This document shows, piece after piece, positions 9,074 through 18,144 of a DNA stretch of 64,000 nt; position 1 is the first letter of the stretch, and each line of letters starts with the position of its first letter. Under the pieces are notes generated by a model, which saw only the letters and a list, made by a program, of their open reading frames with translations, made no database searches and had not been told where the DNA came from. The DNA is from Streptomyces pristinaespiralis (GTDB lineage Bacteria; Actinomycetota; Actinomycetes; Streptomycetales; Streptomycetaceae): the NCBI RefSeq assembly GCF_001278075.1, contig NZ_CP011340.1, positions 2,232,001-2,296,000 on the forward strand, read 5' to 3'. The translations under genes were made by a program, and so were the position numbers.

Positions 9074-9454
9074 TCATTCGGACCTGCTGATGCCGGCCTG
9101 CCCGCCGCCTCCCCGGGAACCGGGCGCCCAGGTACGCCAGTTCGGCGTCGAGGCGCCCCGCCTCGACAGCGCGGCCGGCTCCGGCCGGAGGCGGAGGCGG
9201 GAGGCGCGGGCCGCCGCTCCCGCGGCGCGGCAGCGGCGTGCCGCGCTTCTGCCGCAGCCGCGCAGGTGCGCCGGTGACACGCGGGCGCGGTGGCCGCCGC
9301 TGGTGATCAGCGCGTTCACCGGCGTCATCGGGTCGGCGGCCATCGTCTTGGCCAGCAGGACGCCTGCCACGAGCGGGAGCAGCGTCACGGCGAGGGCCGT
9401 GCCGGCCGTGGCGGCGCCCCGGACGCGGGGGTGGCGGAGGGCTTCAGGGAGCAT
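9074..9454 (-). CDS. Hypothetical protein with one N-terminal membrane segment
   Basis: A 126-residue open frame on the same strand as, and 79 bases downstream of, the FAD monooxygenase. Residues ~14-36 form one hydrophobic segment (AGTALAVTLLPLVAGVLLAK); the rest is Arg/Gly/Pro-rich and looks low in information, so the true protein may be only the first ~65 residues of a decayed gene. I do not recognise it. A competing frame on the plus strand covers the same bases and is less plausible. Confidence 0.3.
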   Translation of the reverse strand: MLPEALRHPRVRGAATAGTALAVTLLPLVAGVLLAKTMAADPMTPVNALITSGGHRARVSPAHLRGCGRSAARRCRAAGAAARASRLRLRPEPAALSRRGASTPNWRTWAPGSRGGGGQAGISRSE

Positions 9455-9532
9455 GCTCCGATTCGACCGGACGCGCGGCGCGGGGGGATCCGGCCGCGTA
9501 CTCAGGTCGGCCGCGTGCCGTACTCAGACGCG

Positions 9533-10720
9533 TCACACCGCCGCGGCGACCACACTGCGACCCGTCTCGTGCGCGTAGAGCGTGGCGCGGTCGCGGAGGG
9601 AGGCGTGGACCGCCATCCGGGCGTCGCGGCGGCGCTGGGCCGGGCCGTCCGGGAGGTGGAGGACGCCCGCGTTGCCGCGGGAGCCGCGCTGGATCTCGGC
9701 CGTGCGCGGGATGCGCAACGCCTCGTAGCGGGCGAGGCTGTCCGCGATCCGCTCCTCGGGCGCGTCGGTGAGGCAGGCCGCCAGGTCCATCGCGTCCTCG
9801 ATCGCCTGGCCCGCGCCCTGCGCCATGAACGGCAGCATCGGATGGGCCGCGTCGCCGAGGAGGGTGATGCGCCGGCTCGACCAGGTGCGCAGCGGCGGCC
9901 GGTCGTGGAGCGCCCACTGGTGCGTCACCTCGGTCGCCTCGACGATGTCGGAGACCAGGCCGGTCCAGGAGCCGAACGCGCGGCGCAGGTCCTCTGGATC
10001 ACCGGGCGCCGACCACGACTCTGCGGGCGCCTCGTCCATCGGGACCGTCGCCGCGAAGCTGAGGTACTCGCCGGCGGCGACCGGGTAGCACACGAAGTGG
10101 CCGCCGGGGCCGAGCCAGAGACGCACGAGGCGCTCGCGGGCCGCGTCCGGCAGGCGGTCGGCGGGGACGAGGCCGCGGTAGATGCCGAGGCCGGCGAAGA
10201 CGGGCTCGTCGCGCACGAACGCCTCGCGGACCGTGGAGTGGATGCCGTCCGCGCCGACCACCACCCCTGCGTCGCGCACGGTGCCGTCCTCGAAGGTCAG
10301 CCGCACGCCGCCGGTGTCCGTCTCCCGTGCGCCGCGCAGGAGTTCGCCGAGCCGGAGCCGGTCGCGGTCGACCAGGGACAGCAGCGCCTCGTGCAGATGG
10401 GCGCGGTGGATCGAGTAGTACGGCGCGCCGAACATCCGCTCGCACTCCTCGCCCAGCGGAGTACGGGCGACGGGCCGGCCGGTCCAGCCGCGTACCTCCA
10501 TCGCGTCGATGCGTACGGCGTGCTCGCGCAGTGCGTCGCCGAGGCCGAGCCGCAGCAGCGGCCGGACGGCGTTGGGCGAGAGCTGCACCCCCGCCCCGAC
10601 CTCGGCGAGCCGCCGGGTCTGCTCGTGGATGACGTAATCCGTACCGTTCGCGGCGAGCGCGCCGGCGAGGGTCAGTCCGCCGATGCCCGCACCGACCACC
10701 GTGATCCGCGGCCGTCTCAT
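9533..10720 (-). CDS. FAD-dependent aromatic-ring monooxygenase
   Basis: A 395-residue flavoprotein hydroxylase of the p-hydroxybenzoate/salicylate hydroxylase class, which inserts one oxygen into an aromatic substrate using NAD(P)H and O2. Three family motifs are visible: the FAD Rossmann GAGIGG at residues 10-15, the DG motif (VVGADGIHSTVR) near residue 150, and the GD motif (LLGDAAHPMLPFMAQGAGQA) near 285. The length is normal. The start at 10720 (MRRPRITVVG) is preferred over 10744 because the Rossmann strand then begins at the usual distance. It is divergent from the ABC transporter genes. Its substrate is unknown; an o-aminophenol acid from the neighbouring cluster is possible but unproven. 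Confidence 0.8.
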   Translation of the reverse strand: MRRPRITVVGAGIGGLTLAGALAANGTDYVIHEQTRRLAEVGAGVQLSPNAVRPLLRLGLGDALREHAVRIDAMEVRGWTGRPVARTPLGEECERMFGAPYYSIHRAHLHEALLSLVDRDRLRLGELLRGARETDTGGVRLTFEDGTVRDAGVVVGADGIHSTVREAFVRDEPVFAGLGIYRGLVPADRLPDAARERLVRLWLGPGGHFVCYPVAAGEYLSFAATVPMDEAPAESWSAPGDPEDLRRAFGSWTGLVSDIVEATEVTHQWALHDRPPLRTWSSRRITLLGDAAHPMLPFMAQGAGQAIEDAMDLAACLTDAPEERIADSLARYEALRIPRTAEIQRGSRGNAGVLHLPDGPAQRRRDARMAVHASLRDRATLYAHETGRSVVAAAV

Positions 10721-11017
10721 TCCGCCCACTTCCCCGAACCCCACGTCATGACCGCCTTCCGCGTCAGCTGCTCCGTCGGCAATGCCCTGAAGGATGTGCG
10801 GCCCGCGCCGCGCGCCGCAACGCCCGTCACATGGGTGCTGACACCTGTCGCCGCTTGCGTGACGTCCGTCATCGGATGCCTCCCGATCCTGCGGACACCG
10901 CGCTGACCGGGCCTAACGTCGCGACAGCGACCCGGAGTTCGGTCTTCGGGCGAACGGCAACACCGGACCCGACAACAGCACCGGGAGGCACACAGTGACC
11001 GAAGCGGAGGGACCGCG

Positions 11018-12004
11018 GTGACCGCGGTGGCCGTGGACGGCCTGCGAAAGCGTTACGGGGACCACGAGGCGGTGCGCGGCGTCGACTTCACCGTCCGCGA
11101 CGGGGAGATCTTCGCCCTGCTCGGCCCGAACGGGGCGGGCAAGACGACCACGCTCGAGATTCTGGAGGGCTTCCGCGACCGTGACGGCGGAAGCGTGGAG
11201 GTGCTCGGGCGCGACCCGGGCAGGAAGGCCGACGGGAGGTGGCTGCGCGGGCAGATCGGGCTGGTGCTCCAGGACATCGCCGTCGAGCCGTACCTGTCGG
11301 TGCGCGAGACGATCGCGCGCAACGCCGGCTACTACCCCGAGCCCCGCGGGGTGGACGAGGTGATCGACCTCGTCGGCCTCGAGGAGAAGCGGGGCGCCAA
11401 GGTGAAGGACCTGTCCGGCGGCCAGAAGCGGCGGCTCGACCTGGCGCTCGGCGTCGTCGGCAACCCGCAACTGCTGTTCCTGGACGAGCCCACCACCGGC
11501 TTCGACCCGAACGCGCGGCGCGGTGCGTGGGAGGTCGTGCGGAACCTGCGCGACGCGGGCACCACCATCGTGCTCACCACGCACTACATGGACGAGGCGC
11601 AGGCGCTCGCCGACTCGGTCGCCGTCATCGCCGGCGGCCGGATCGTCGCCGCCGGCACTCCCGACACGCTCGGCGGCCGGGACAGCGCGCTGGCCAGGAT
11701 CCGCTTCGCGCTGCCGCAGGGCGCCGCGATCGCCGACGTGCCCCTGCCGGTCACCGACGCGGAGGACGGTCTGGTGACGGCGGAGGCCGAGGAGCCGACC
11801 GCCGCGCTGCACCGGCTCACCGAGTGGGCGCTGCGCCGCGGTACGCCGCTGGAGCGGCTGACCGTCGAACAGCCCACCCTCGAGGACGTCTATCTGAGCC
11901 TCACCGGCAAGTACGCGGAGAAGGAAGCATCCTCGCCGTCCTCGGAGCGGGGGCGCAGGCCGTCCCCCGGCCGGGGACGCCGACCGGGACGGAGCCGCTC
12001 ATGA
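11018..12004 (+). CDS. ABC transporter ATP-binding protein (DrrA-type)
   Basis: A 328-residue ATPase of the drug-exporter ABC-2 class. The Walker A (GPNGAGKT, residues 36-43), signature (LSGGQKRRLDLAL), Walker B (LLFLDEPTTGFDP) and switch His (TTHYMDEA) are all present, and the C-terminal ~90 residues match the DUF4162-like tail usual in DrrA proteins. The GTG start has GGAGGG seven bases upstream. The stop overlaps the ATG of the permease by four bases (ATGA), so the two are translationally coupled. Expected role: power export of a hydrophobic product, possibly the RiPP encoded just downstream. This link is inferred from position. Confidence 0.9.
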   Translation: MTAVAVDGLRKRYGDHEAVRGVDFTVRDGEIFALLGPNGAGKTTTLEILEGFRDRDGGSVEVLGRDPGRKADGRWLRGQIGLVLQDIAVEPYLSVRETIARNAGYYPEPRGVDEVIDLVGLEEKRGAKVKDLSGGQKRRLDLALGVVGNPQLLFLDEPTTGFDPNARRGAWEVVRNLRDAGTTIVLTTHYMDEAQALADSVAVIAGGRIVAAGTPDTLGGRDSALARIRFALPQGAAIADVPLPVTDAEDGLVTAEAEEPTAALHRLTEWALRRGTPLERLTVEQPTLEDVYLSLTGKYAEKEASSPSSERGRRPSPGRGRRPGRSRS

Positions 12005-12819
12005 CCACCCTGACCCCCACCACGGCCACCGGCGCGGGGCGCTCGGCGGCCCGTGCGGACGCCCGCGGCGACCTGGCGCTGCTGGTCCATCAGATCCGTT
12101 ACGAGCAACTGTCGTTCTGGCGCAATCCGCAGTCGATGGTCTTCACCTTCGTGCTGCCGATCGTGATCATCACGATCTTCGGCGCGGTGTTCAGCGGCGG
12201 CGCCGACGAGAAGTTCTTCTTCGGCCTGACCGGCATGCAGTACTACACGCCGACGATCGCCGCGGTCTCGGTGCTCGGCGCGTGCTACGGCCAGCTGGCG
12301 ATCATCCTGGCGATGCGCCGGCAGACGGGTGTGCTCAAGCGGCTGCACGCCACCCCGCTGCCGGCCTGGGTGTACTTCGCCGGGCTGCTGGTGCACTGCA
12401 TCGTCGTCAGCGTCATCGACGTGGCGCTCGTCATCGGCATCGGCTCGCTGTACGGCGTGCCGCTGCCCACGCACTGGGCGGCGGTCACCGTGACGCTGGT
12501 GCTGGGTGCGGCGAGCTTCTGCGCGCTGGGCGTGGGGGTGGCCTCGCTGATCAAGAACTCGGAGGCGGCCCCGGCCGTCGTGCAGTTCATCCAGTTCCCG
12601 CTGGTGTTCATCTCCGGCAGCTACTTCCCGATCCACTCCGAGGTGCTGAACAACATCGCCGGGCTGCTCCCGGTGAAGCCGTTCAACGACGCGATGCTGG
12701 CGCCGTTCGCGCACAACGCCGGTTTCCAGTGGAAGGAACTCGCGGTCCTCGCCGCCTGGGGCGTCATCGGCGCGCTGATCGCGGTCCGCAGCTTCCGCTG
12801 GGACCCGCGGCCCGAGTGA
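12001..12819 (+). CDS. ABC-2 type transporter permease (DrrB-type)
   Basis: A 272-residue membrane protein with about six hydrophobic segments: one after residue 45 (SMVFTFVLPIVIITIFGAVF), then four in the middle, and one at the C-terminus. The sequence FPLVFISGSYFPIHSEV is the conserved ABC-2 permease signature before the fifth segment. It pairs with the upstream ATPase through an ATGA overlap; together they should form one homodimeric exporter (two ATPases, two permeases) in the cytoplasmic membrane. The substrate is not visible from sequence. Confidence 0.9.
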   Translation: MTTLTPTTATGAGRSAARADARGDLALLVHQIRYEQLSFWRNPQSMVFTFVLPIVIITIFGAVFSGGADEKFFFGLTGMQYYTPTIAAVSVLGACYGQLAIILAMRRQTGVLKRLHATPLPAWVYFAGLLVHCIVVSVIDVALVIGIGSLYGVPLPTHWAAVTVTLVLGAASFCALGVGVASLIKNSEAAPAVVQFIQFPLVFISGSYFPIHSEVLNNIAGLLPVKPFNDAMLAPFAHNAGFQWKELAVLAAWGVIGALIAVRSFRWDPRPE

Positions 12820-12966
12820 CCCTCACCCGCACGCACCACCGCGCTCCGCGGAAGCGGTGCGGGCACAGCAGTCGACAGGGGGCCTCCGTTGCGGGGCCCC
12901 CTCGCTGCCTCCGTCTCCTCCGATCCTTCTCGCACCGTTCTCGCACCCCGAAGGGAAACCCCCACC

Positions 12967-13515
12967 ATGTCCCTCACCGACCACTCAGAGGCCGCCACCG
13001 GGCTGACCGCCGCCGCCGTCGACGGCTCCTGGACGCTCGACGCCGGCACCTCGTCCGTCGAATTCACCGGCCGGCACTTCTTCTTCCTGCCGGTCACCGG
13101 CTCGCTCCCCGTGCGCTCCGGGAGCGCCGTGCTCCGCGGCGGGCTGCGGAAGGTGGAGGCGGAGGTCGACGCCGCCGGCTTCAGCACCGGCAACGCGAAC
13201 CGCGACAAGGCCGTCCGCGGGCTCGGCTTCCTCGACGCGGACCGCTTTCCCTCGATCCGGTTCACCGGTGAGCACCTCACCACCGGCGAGCCGTGGCGGG
13301 TGACCGGCCTGATCGAGGTCAAGGGCCGGTCCGTGCCGCTCGCCTTCACCGTCGACACCGGGGCGTGCACCGTCTCGCCGGACGGCACACGGGCGGTCGT
13401 GCACGCGACGGCGGAGCTCGACCGGCACGCGTGCGGCGTGAGCGCGATGCGCCCGCTCGTCGGACCGCGGCTGCGGCTGCGGGTCACGGCGGCGTTCGTC
13501 CGCACGGCGGAGTGA
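12967..13515 (+). CDS. YceI family lipid-binding-fold protein
   Basis: A 182-residue protein of the YceI family, a lipocalin-like barrel that in characterised members binds isoprenoid or other hydrophobic chains. The family pattern is clear: WTLDAGTSSVEFTGRHFFFLPV near residue 20, AEVDAAGFSTGNANRDKAVRG, then FPSIRFTGEHL. No signal peptide is seen, so it is probably cytoplasmic. The ATG at 12967 has AAGGGA upstream. It follows the ABC permease gene after 147 bases on the same strand, with a strong terminator behind, so it could be read through from the exporter operon. Confidence 0.9.
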   Translation: MSLTDHSEAATGLTAAAVDGSWTLDAGTSSVEFTGRHFFFLPVTGSLPVRSGSAVLRGGLRKVEAEVDAAGFSTGNANRDKAVRGLGFLDADRFPSIRFTGEHLTTGEPWRVTGLIEVKGRSVPLAFTVDTGACTVSPDGTRAVVHATAELDRHACGVSAMRPLVGPRLRLRVTAAFVRTAE

Positions 13516-13531
13516 GCGGCGCGCACGTACG

Positions 13532-13567
13532 CGAAGGCCCGGCCGGAACGTTCCGGCCGGGCCTTCG
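13532..13567. terminator. Perfect-palindrome bidirectional terminator
   Basis: A perfect inverted repeat with arms CGAAGGCCCGGCCGGAAC and GTTCCGGCCGGGCCTTCG lies between two convergent genes (YceI on plus, the RiPP operon on minus). It should stop transcription from both sides and marks a natural boundary of the RiPP operon. Confidence 0.85.
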
Positions 13568-13598
13568 TGCGGCCCCGTGGGGCGGCGGGGAGGGGGAG

Positions 13599-14582
13599 TC
13601 ACCCCGCCGGGGCCGGCACCCGTCCGGCCTCGGGGGGCCGGACGGGCTGGGGGGCGGGCGGCTCGGCGCCGTCCGTCCCGGGGGCAGGCGGCATCGCACC
13701 GTCCGTGTGGGCGACGGGGAAGACGTGTGCGAGCCACGCGTACGTGCGGAGTTCCTCGAGCAGGCTCAGCCCGAGGCGGTTGTGGAGCATGTGCGCGTGC
13801 GAGAACAGGACCATGCCGGGGTGCGTGTCCGACTTCTCGCGGAGGTCGCCGGTCAGCGCCGCGAGCCCGTCGTGCCAGCGGGCGAACACCCCGTGGTCCA
13901 GCGGGTCGACGGGTGCGGCCCCGGCGGCCCGGGTGATGGTGGTGACGGAGTCGAGCAGGTCGCCCGGGTATCCCGCGTCGCCGGCCCAGGCGCGCCAGGC
14001 GCCGAGACCGTGGGCGTAGAAGTACGTGCGTTCCGTCGCGTCACCGAGGGCCGCCGCGGCGGCCATGGTGCCGCGCAGGGCGAGCAGGGCGCGGTGCCGC
14101 TCGGTCACGGCCTTGGGGACCAGGCCGAGGACCAGTTCGCTGGAGAGGCGGAAGAGGGCCTCGGTGGCGGGCATCAGCGCGGGGCCGCCGTAGCGGTCGA
14201 ACTCGGGCTCGTAGATGGCGCGGTGGACGCCGGGGGCGAGCAGTTCGCGGACGTTCCGGTCCTCCCCCTGCTCCCCCGCGGACGCCAGCTGTCCGGCGCT
14301 CCGCCGGTAGTCCTCGGCCGCCAGGGGTTCCTCACCGGCGGTGAGCCGGCCGGCGTCGGCCAGCCGCTCCCGCAGGGCGGCCTCGACCCGTCCGTACGTC
14401 GTCGGGTCGAGGTCGGCGATGCGCAGCCGCAGATGGGGGCCGGCCTGCCAGTAGCGGATGAAGAACCACGGCCGGTCCGCCGCCAGTTCCCGCACGGTCG
14501 GTCCGACGACCCGGGTCAGCACCCGGTCGTGGGCGGACCTGGCGGTGGTGGCGAGGTGCAGGTGCCACGAATTCCATGTCAT
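13599..14582 (-). CDS. Thiopeptide-type elimination-domain protein (SpaB_C, TbtC-like)
   Basis: A 327-residue protein of the thiopeptide-type bacteriocin biosynthesis family (SpaB_C fold). In split LanB systems this subunit removes glutamate from glutamylated Ser/Thr to leave dehydroamino acids. The N-terminal signature is WHLHLATT...DRVLTRVVGPTVRELAA followed by WFFIRYWQAGPHLRLRI, and a later HMLHNRLGLSLLEE motif is typical. The final ~40 residues are Pro/Ala-rich and probably disordered. ATG at 14582 has AAGGAG six bases upstream; the open frame extends upstream but without support. It is the last gene of the minus-strand operon, 11 bases after the nitroreductase-like gene. Confidence 0.85.
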   Translation of the reverse strand: MTWNSWHLHLATTARSAHDRVLTRVVGPTVRELAADRPWFFIRYWQAGPHLRLRIADLDPTTYGRVEAALRERLADAGRLTAGEEPLAAEDYRRSAGQLASAGEQGEDRNVRELLAPGVHRAIYEPEFDRYGGPALMPATEALFRLSSELVLGLVPKAVTERHRALLALRGTMAAAAALGDATERTYFYAHGLGAWRAWAGDAGYPGDLLDSVTTITRAAGAAPVDPLDHGVFARWHDGLAALTGDLREKSDTHPGMVLFSHAHMLHNRLGLSLLEELRTYAWLAHVFPVAHTDGAMPPAPGTDGAEPPAPQPVRPPEAGRVPAPAG

Positions 14583-14593
14583 GGAGCGCTCCT

Positions 14594-16198
14594 TCACAGT
14601 CTCAGGTCGAGCAGCGCGCCGCCGGTGTCCTGCGGGACTCCCACCACCGCGGACAGGACGATCGTCTCGTCCTCCTCCAGGCCGAGGACGCGCTGTACGG
14701 GTATCTCCTTGAACGCCCTGACGGGGCGCGCGAACAGGCCGGACGCCGCGGCGGACAGACACAGCCCGTGCACGGCCCAGCCGCAGGCGTGCTGCGCCGC
14801 GCCCCAGCCGGCCGGGCCGAGCCGCGCGAACAGCTCCCTGGGCCGTACGGACAGGAACACGCTCATGGGTGCGTTCTCGATGCCGCAGCCGTTGACGGGC
14901 GAGACGCCGTATCCGTAGTGCTCCTCCAGCAGGGCGGGTGCCTCGGCGTCCCGGCGCAGCAGGCGGGCGGTCCCCGCCTGTGCGCGGTGCACGCCGTCCT
15001 CGTGGCCGTCGACCCCCTGGGTGACGACGGTGATCCTGACGGCGTCGAAAGCCGCCGCGAGTTCGGGGCCCGGCGGCGGGACGGCGAGCCAGCGCAGGGC
15101 GGTGTCCAGTGCCTCGGCCGGCACGCGCCGGCGCCGTCCGGTCATCCCGTGCAGGGCGCGCGGCATTCGTCCCGAGTGGCGCTGCCAGAGCAGTTCGGCC
15201 CAGTCGGGGGTCCGCCGCGAGGCCGGCAGGCCGGCCGGGACGGCGGTGGTCAGCGGTACGGCGTCACCGGTGTACGTCTGGGTCCGGTTGATCCGGACGA
15301 GGTCGGCGAGCGCCGGGTCCCGCCGGGCGACGTCCGACGGAAGGGGATCGGGCGCGGTCCCGGCGGTCGTGGCGGTCGGCGGGTCGCCCACGTCGAGCAC
15401 GAAGGGCAGCGACCACTCCCAGGTGCGGTCCAGGCCGATGCCGTCGAGCACGGCGTGCGCGCCGGCATCCGGCGGCCTGAGCCGGGCCGGCAGCCCGAAC
15501 AGCTCGAGTCCGATGCTCAACGCCCGCAACACGATGCCCAGTTCGATGGCGACGAGCGAGCCGCGGAACCACTTGTAGGCGGAGGGGATCGCCGTGTAGC
15601 GCCCGGTGAGCGCGATCCGGCGGCCGGGGCCGGGACCGGGCGCGCCGGTCAGCGCGTGCCGGTCCGGCTCGAGCAGTCGCCAGGGGTCCTCGCCGCCGCC
15701 GTCCACGAAGGCGTGGACGGGGAAGAGGCAGCGCGGGGAGGCGTAGGACCTGTGGTCGTTGTACGGGTTCTCCGGCTCACGCCGCTGCGGCCCGAACGCG
15801 GTGACGAGCGCCCGGCCGAGCGGGTCGGTCACTCGGGAGCCGCCGGGGACGGGAGTGCCGCCCGCCGGCCCGGGGCCGCCGGAGACCGCAGCGCCACCCG
15901 TCCGCCCCGGGCCGCCGGGGACCCGTGGGAACGGCATGCGTTCCAGGAGGTCCACCGTGCCCAGCGGCAGGGTCGTGCGGGCGCCCCGGCCGCGCGGCGG
16001 CGGGGGCGGGACGTGATCGTCCGGCGGCGGCTCGGGCGTCCACGTCCACTCCGGCGCGGCCGGTTCGTCGTCGCCGGCGCCGTACGCGTACCAGAGCGGT
16101 TCGCGGGCGATGCTGTTGTCGCCCTCGGGCCCCGGCAGGTCGACCGGGCAGCCGCGGCCGGTCGCGGACCCGCCGCGGGGTGCGGTGGGCGCCGTCAC
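14594..16198 (-). CDS. Nitroreductase-like flavoprotein of thiopeptide cluster
   Basis: A 534-residue protein with two half-domains resembling the FMN nitroreductase fold. The later half contains RHSGRMPRALHGMTG, then HYGYGVSPVNGCGIENAPMS, then AAQHACGWAVHGLCLSAAAS and a terminal FKEIPVQRVLGLEEDETIVL block. Thiopeptide and TOMM clusters carry such proteins as azoline dehydrogenases that oxidise thiazolines and oxazolines. A typical SagB-type dehydrogenase is also present at 25294-26826, so this one may be the azole-forming enzyme, a partner, or an enzyme with a new role. The GTG at 16198 overlaps the YcaO stop (GTGA). Residues ~30-100 are Pro/Gly-rich linker. Confidence 0.7.
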   Translation of the reverse strand: MTAPTAPRGGSATGRGCPVDLPGPEGDNSIAREPLWYAYGAGDDEPAAPEWTWTPEPPPDDHVPPPPPRGRGARTTLPLGTVDLLERMPFPRVPGGPGRTGGAAVSGGPGPAGGTPVPGGSRVTDPLGRALVTAFGPQRREPENPYNDHRSYASPRCLFPVHAFVDGGGEDPWRLLEPDRHALTGAPGPGPGRRIALTGRYTAIPSAYKWFRGSLVAIELGIVLRALSIGLELFGLPARLRPPDAGAHAVLDGIGLDRTWEWSLPFVLDVGDPPTATTAGTAPDPLPSDVARRDPALADLVRINRTQTYTGDAVPLTTAVPAGLPASRRTPDWAELLWQRHSGRMPRALHGMTGRRRRVPAEALDTALRWLAVPPPGPELAAAFDAVRITVVTQGVDGHEDGVHRAQAGTARLLRRDAEAPALLEEHYGYGVSPVNGCGIENAPMSVFLSVRPRELFARLGPAGWGAAQHACGWAVHGLCLSAAASGLFARPVRAFKEIPVQRVLGLEEDETIVLSAVVGVPQDTGGALLDLRL

Positions 16199-18144
16199 GG
16201 GAACGGGTGCGGGTCGTAGGGGACGGCCCGGTGCTCCTGGCCGGTGCCGCGCAGGGCGGCCTCCAGCCTCGGCAGCCCGGCGAGGCGCTGCTGGGCGTGC
16301 CCGAAGCACATGGGCACGATGCCCGGCACGACCGCGCGGGCGACCGAGATGCCGGCGTCGGCGTGCTCGCGGCTGGTCTGGTCGACGAGCACGACCTGGT
16401 CGAGGCCGGCGTCGGCGAACAGGCTCCGTACGAAGTCGAGCGCGCCGCGGACGTCGCCGCCGGACTCCCGTGCCAGGCGCTGCGGCCAGCCGGGGAACGC
16501 CTCTTCCAGTGCGACCGCGGGGCCGCCGAGGGTGACGGTGGCCCGCTCGCGGGTCTCCGGCAGCGAGGAGAAGCGCACATGGTCCTCCAGCTCCTGCACC
16601 AGCCAGGGGTCCTCGACCATCGGCTCCACCTGTTCGCGCGTCCAGTCGACGGGGTTGGTGACGAGCTGGGCGACCTCCCGCAGGGCGCCGCGGATCGCGG
16701 ACCGAGGGTCGGCGCCGGAGCCGGCGGAGGAGAAGGTCGCCGGGAACGGGTTCCTGCGGTTCACCGCGAGGACCCACACCACCGGCAGGGCGATGTCCCG
16801 GGTCGCGACCAGGAGGTGCACGTCGAAGCCCCTGGCCCGGACCAGCTCGATCATGGCCCGGCTCGTCGGGTCGGTGATCGACGATTCGGGGATGTACGGC
16901 AGCGGCCTCGCCCGGTACCAGCAGGTGAGGAAGGCGTCGCGCTCGGCCAGCTCGAACAGCGAGTGGAGCGCGGCCTCCTCGAGGTTGGCGCCCACGGCGC
17001 AGCCGCTGGAGGACTCGTAGAAGTAGTGCTTGCGCTCGTGCGGGCCGACCGCGCGGGCCGCGCGGCGGTCCCTGCGGAAGGCGTACTCGTACTGGTAGAA
17101 GGCGTGGTCGGCGGGGACGAGCAGGGCCCGGCCGTCGGTGAGGTCGTGGCCCCACACCCAGTCCATTTCGGTGTGCTCGTCCGAGGGCGTCACCCGTGAG
17201 GTGGGGTGGTCGAGCTGCTCCTGCGTGTACCTGCCGAGCGTGCCGGGGTCCACGGCGTACTCGGCGACGTCCTTGTACGCACGGCCCGTGAGGACCGGGA
17301 TGTCGTACGGGAAACCACCGAGGCGCTCGTACGCCTCCAGCACGGCGACCGGCTCGGTCTCCGCGAACGTCTGCGCGCGGCCGTGGCCCATGGCGGGGGC
17401 GTCGGCCACGACGGCCATGCTCATCGCGAACGGCGCGTGGGACTCGCGCAGGATCGCCCGGACCGGTCCGAAGCGGGCGTCGACGAGGCGCTCGCGCAGC
17501 AGACCGCGTGCGACGAGGCGGCTGTCCGCGGACCGGGTCGGATCCCCGGCGGAGGCGGGCCGGCCGGTGAGCGCCGGCGGCAACGGGGGCGCGGCGCCGT
17601 CCAGTTGTTCCGCGTCCGGCCCGCACAGCGGGCAGTGGAAGCTGCGCGCGACGCGGTGCCGTCTCAGCCCCTTGGCGGAGACGGCGTAGGCCTCTCCGGG
17701 CCCGAGCGGCCGCTGCGCCAGATACTCCAGGGTCGCCCGGAGCAGTTCGGGGAGCAGCGGCGCGCTCGGGGACGGGGCCGCGGTGGCCCGGGTGAGGTCG
17801 CCGACGAGAGGGTGTTCGCGGATCGTTCTGTCGCGGACCTCGGCGCAGCCCGCGCAGCCCGCGCCGGTGCCCGGCCGCCACAGTGGGCCGATCACGACCT
17901 CGTCGTCGTGGAGCCGCACCGAGAGGTGGCCGCGGCCCGAGGCGGCGGCAGCGGCGAGCTGCCGGCGCTCCCAGTCGAGGTCCCAGCCCCGGTCGACGGC
18001 CACCGTGCCGTCGCTCGCCTCGGCGAGGAGCGCGATGACGCCGCGCCAGGTGCCGTCGGTGTACGGGGAGCCGGGGCGCCCGGTGAGCCCGGGTCCGGTG
18101 GCGACGCCCGGTGACCGGGTGCCGGGGGCCGTGTCAGTTGCCAT
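16195..18144 (-). CDS. YcaO-domain cyclodehydratase (TbtG-like)
   Basis: A 649-residue protein ending in a YcaO domain, the ATP-dependent enzyme that turns Cys/Ser/Thr side chains of the precursor into azolines by phosphorylating the amide backbone. The YcaO signature SSGCAVGANLEEAALHSLFE followed by LAERDAF is clear near residues 370-400. The first ~200 residues carry two Cys pairs (CAGCAEV and FHCPLCGPD) that could bind a structural zinc. The C-terminus ends in a Pro-rich PYDPHPFP, the PxPxP-type tail found in azoline-forming YcaOs. It overlaps the E1-like gene by 11 bases and is overlapped by the next gene, so the two partners are coupled. Confidence 0.9.
   Translation of the reverse strand: MATDTAPGTRSPGVATGPGLTGRPGSPYTDGTWRGVIALLAEASDGTVAVDRGWDLDWERRQLAAAAASGRGHLSVRLHDDEVVIGPLWRPGTGAGCAGCAEVRDRTIREHPLVGDLTRATAAPSPSAPLLPELLRATLEYLAQRPLGPGEAYAVSAKGLRRHRVARSFHCPLCGPDAEQLDGAAPPLPPALTGRPASAGDPTRSADSRLVARGLLRERLVDARFGPVRAILRESHAPFAMSMAVVADAPAMGHGRAQTFAETEPVAVLEAYERLGGFPYDIPVLTGRAYKDVAEYAVDPGTLGRYTQEQLDHPTSRVTPSDEHTEMDWVWGHDLTDGRALLVPADHAFYQYEYAFRRDRRAARAVGPHERKHYFYESSSGCAVGANLEEAALHSLFELAERDAFLTCWYRARPLPYIPESSITDPTSRAMIELVRARGFDVHLLVATRDIALPVVWVLAVNRRNPFPATFSSAGSGADPRSAIRGALREVAQLVTNPVDWTREQVEPMVEDPWLVQELEDHVRFSSLPETRERATVTLGGPAVALEEAFPGWPQRLARESGGDVRGALDFVRSLFADAGLDQVVLVDQTSREHADAGISVARAVVPGIVPMCFGHAQQRLAGLPRLEAALRGTGQEHRAVPYDPHPFP

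Noticed and set aside
9010..9580. Plus-strand frames between the Rhs region and the FAD monooxygenase
   Set aside because: Arg/Ala-rich composition and no start signals; the minus-strand frame with a membrane segment is only slightly better and is kept at low confidence.
16199..17881. Upstream extension of the nitroreductase-like frame
   Set aside because: The extension is Arg/Pro-rich shadow of the YcaO gene; the GTG at 16198 overlapping the YcaO stop is the natural start.
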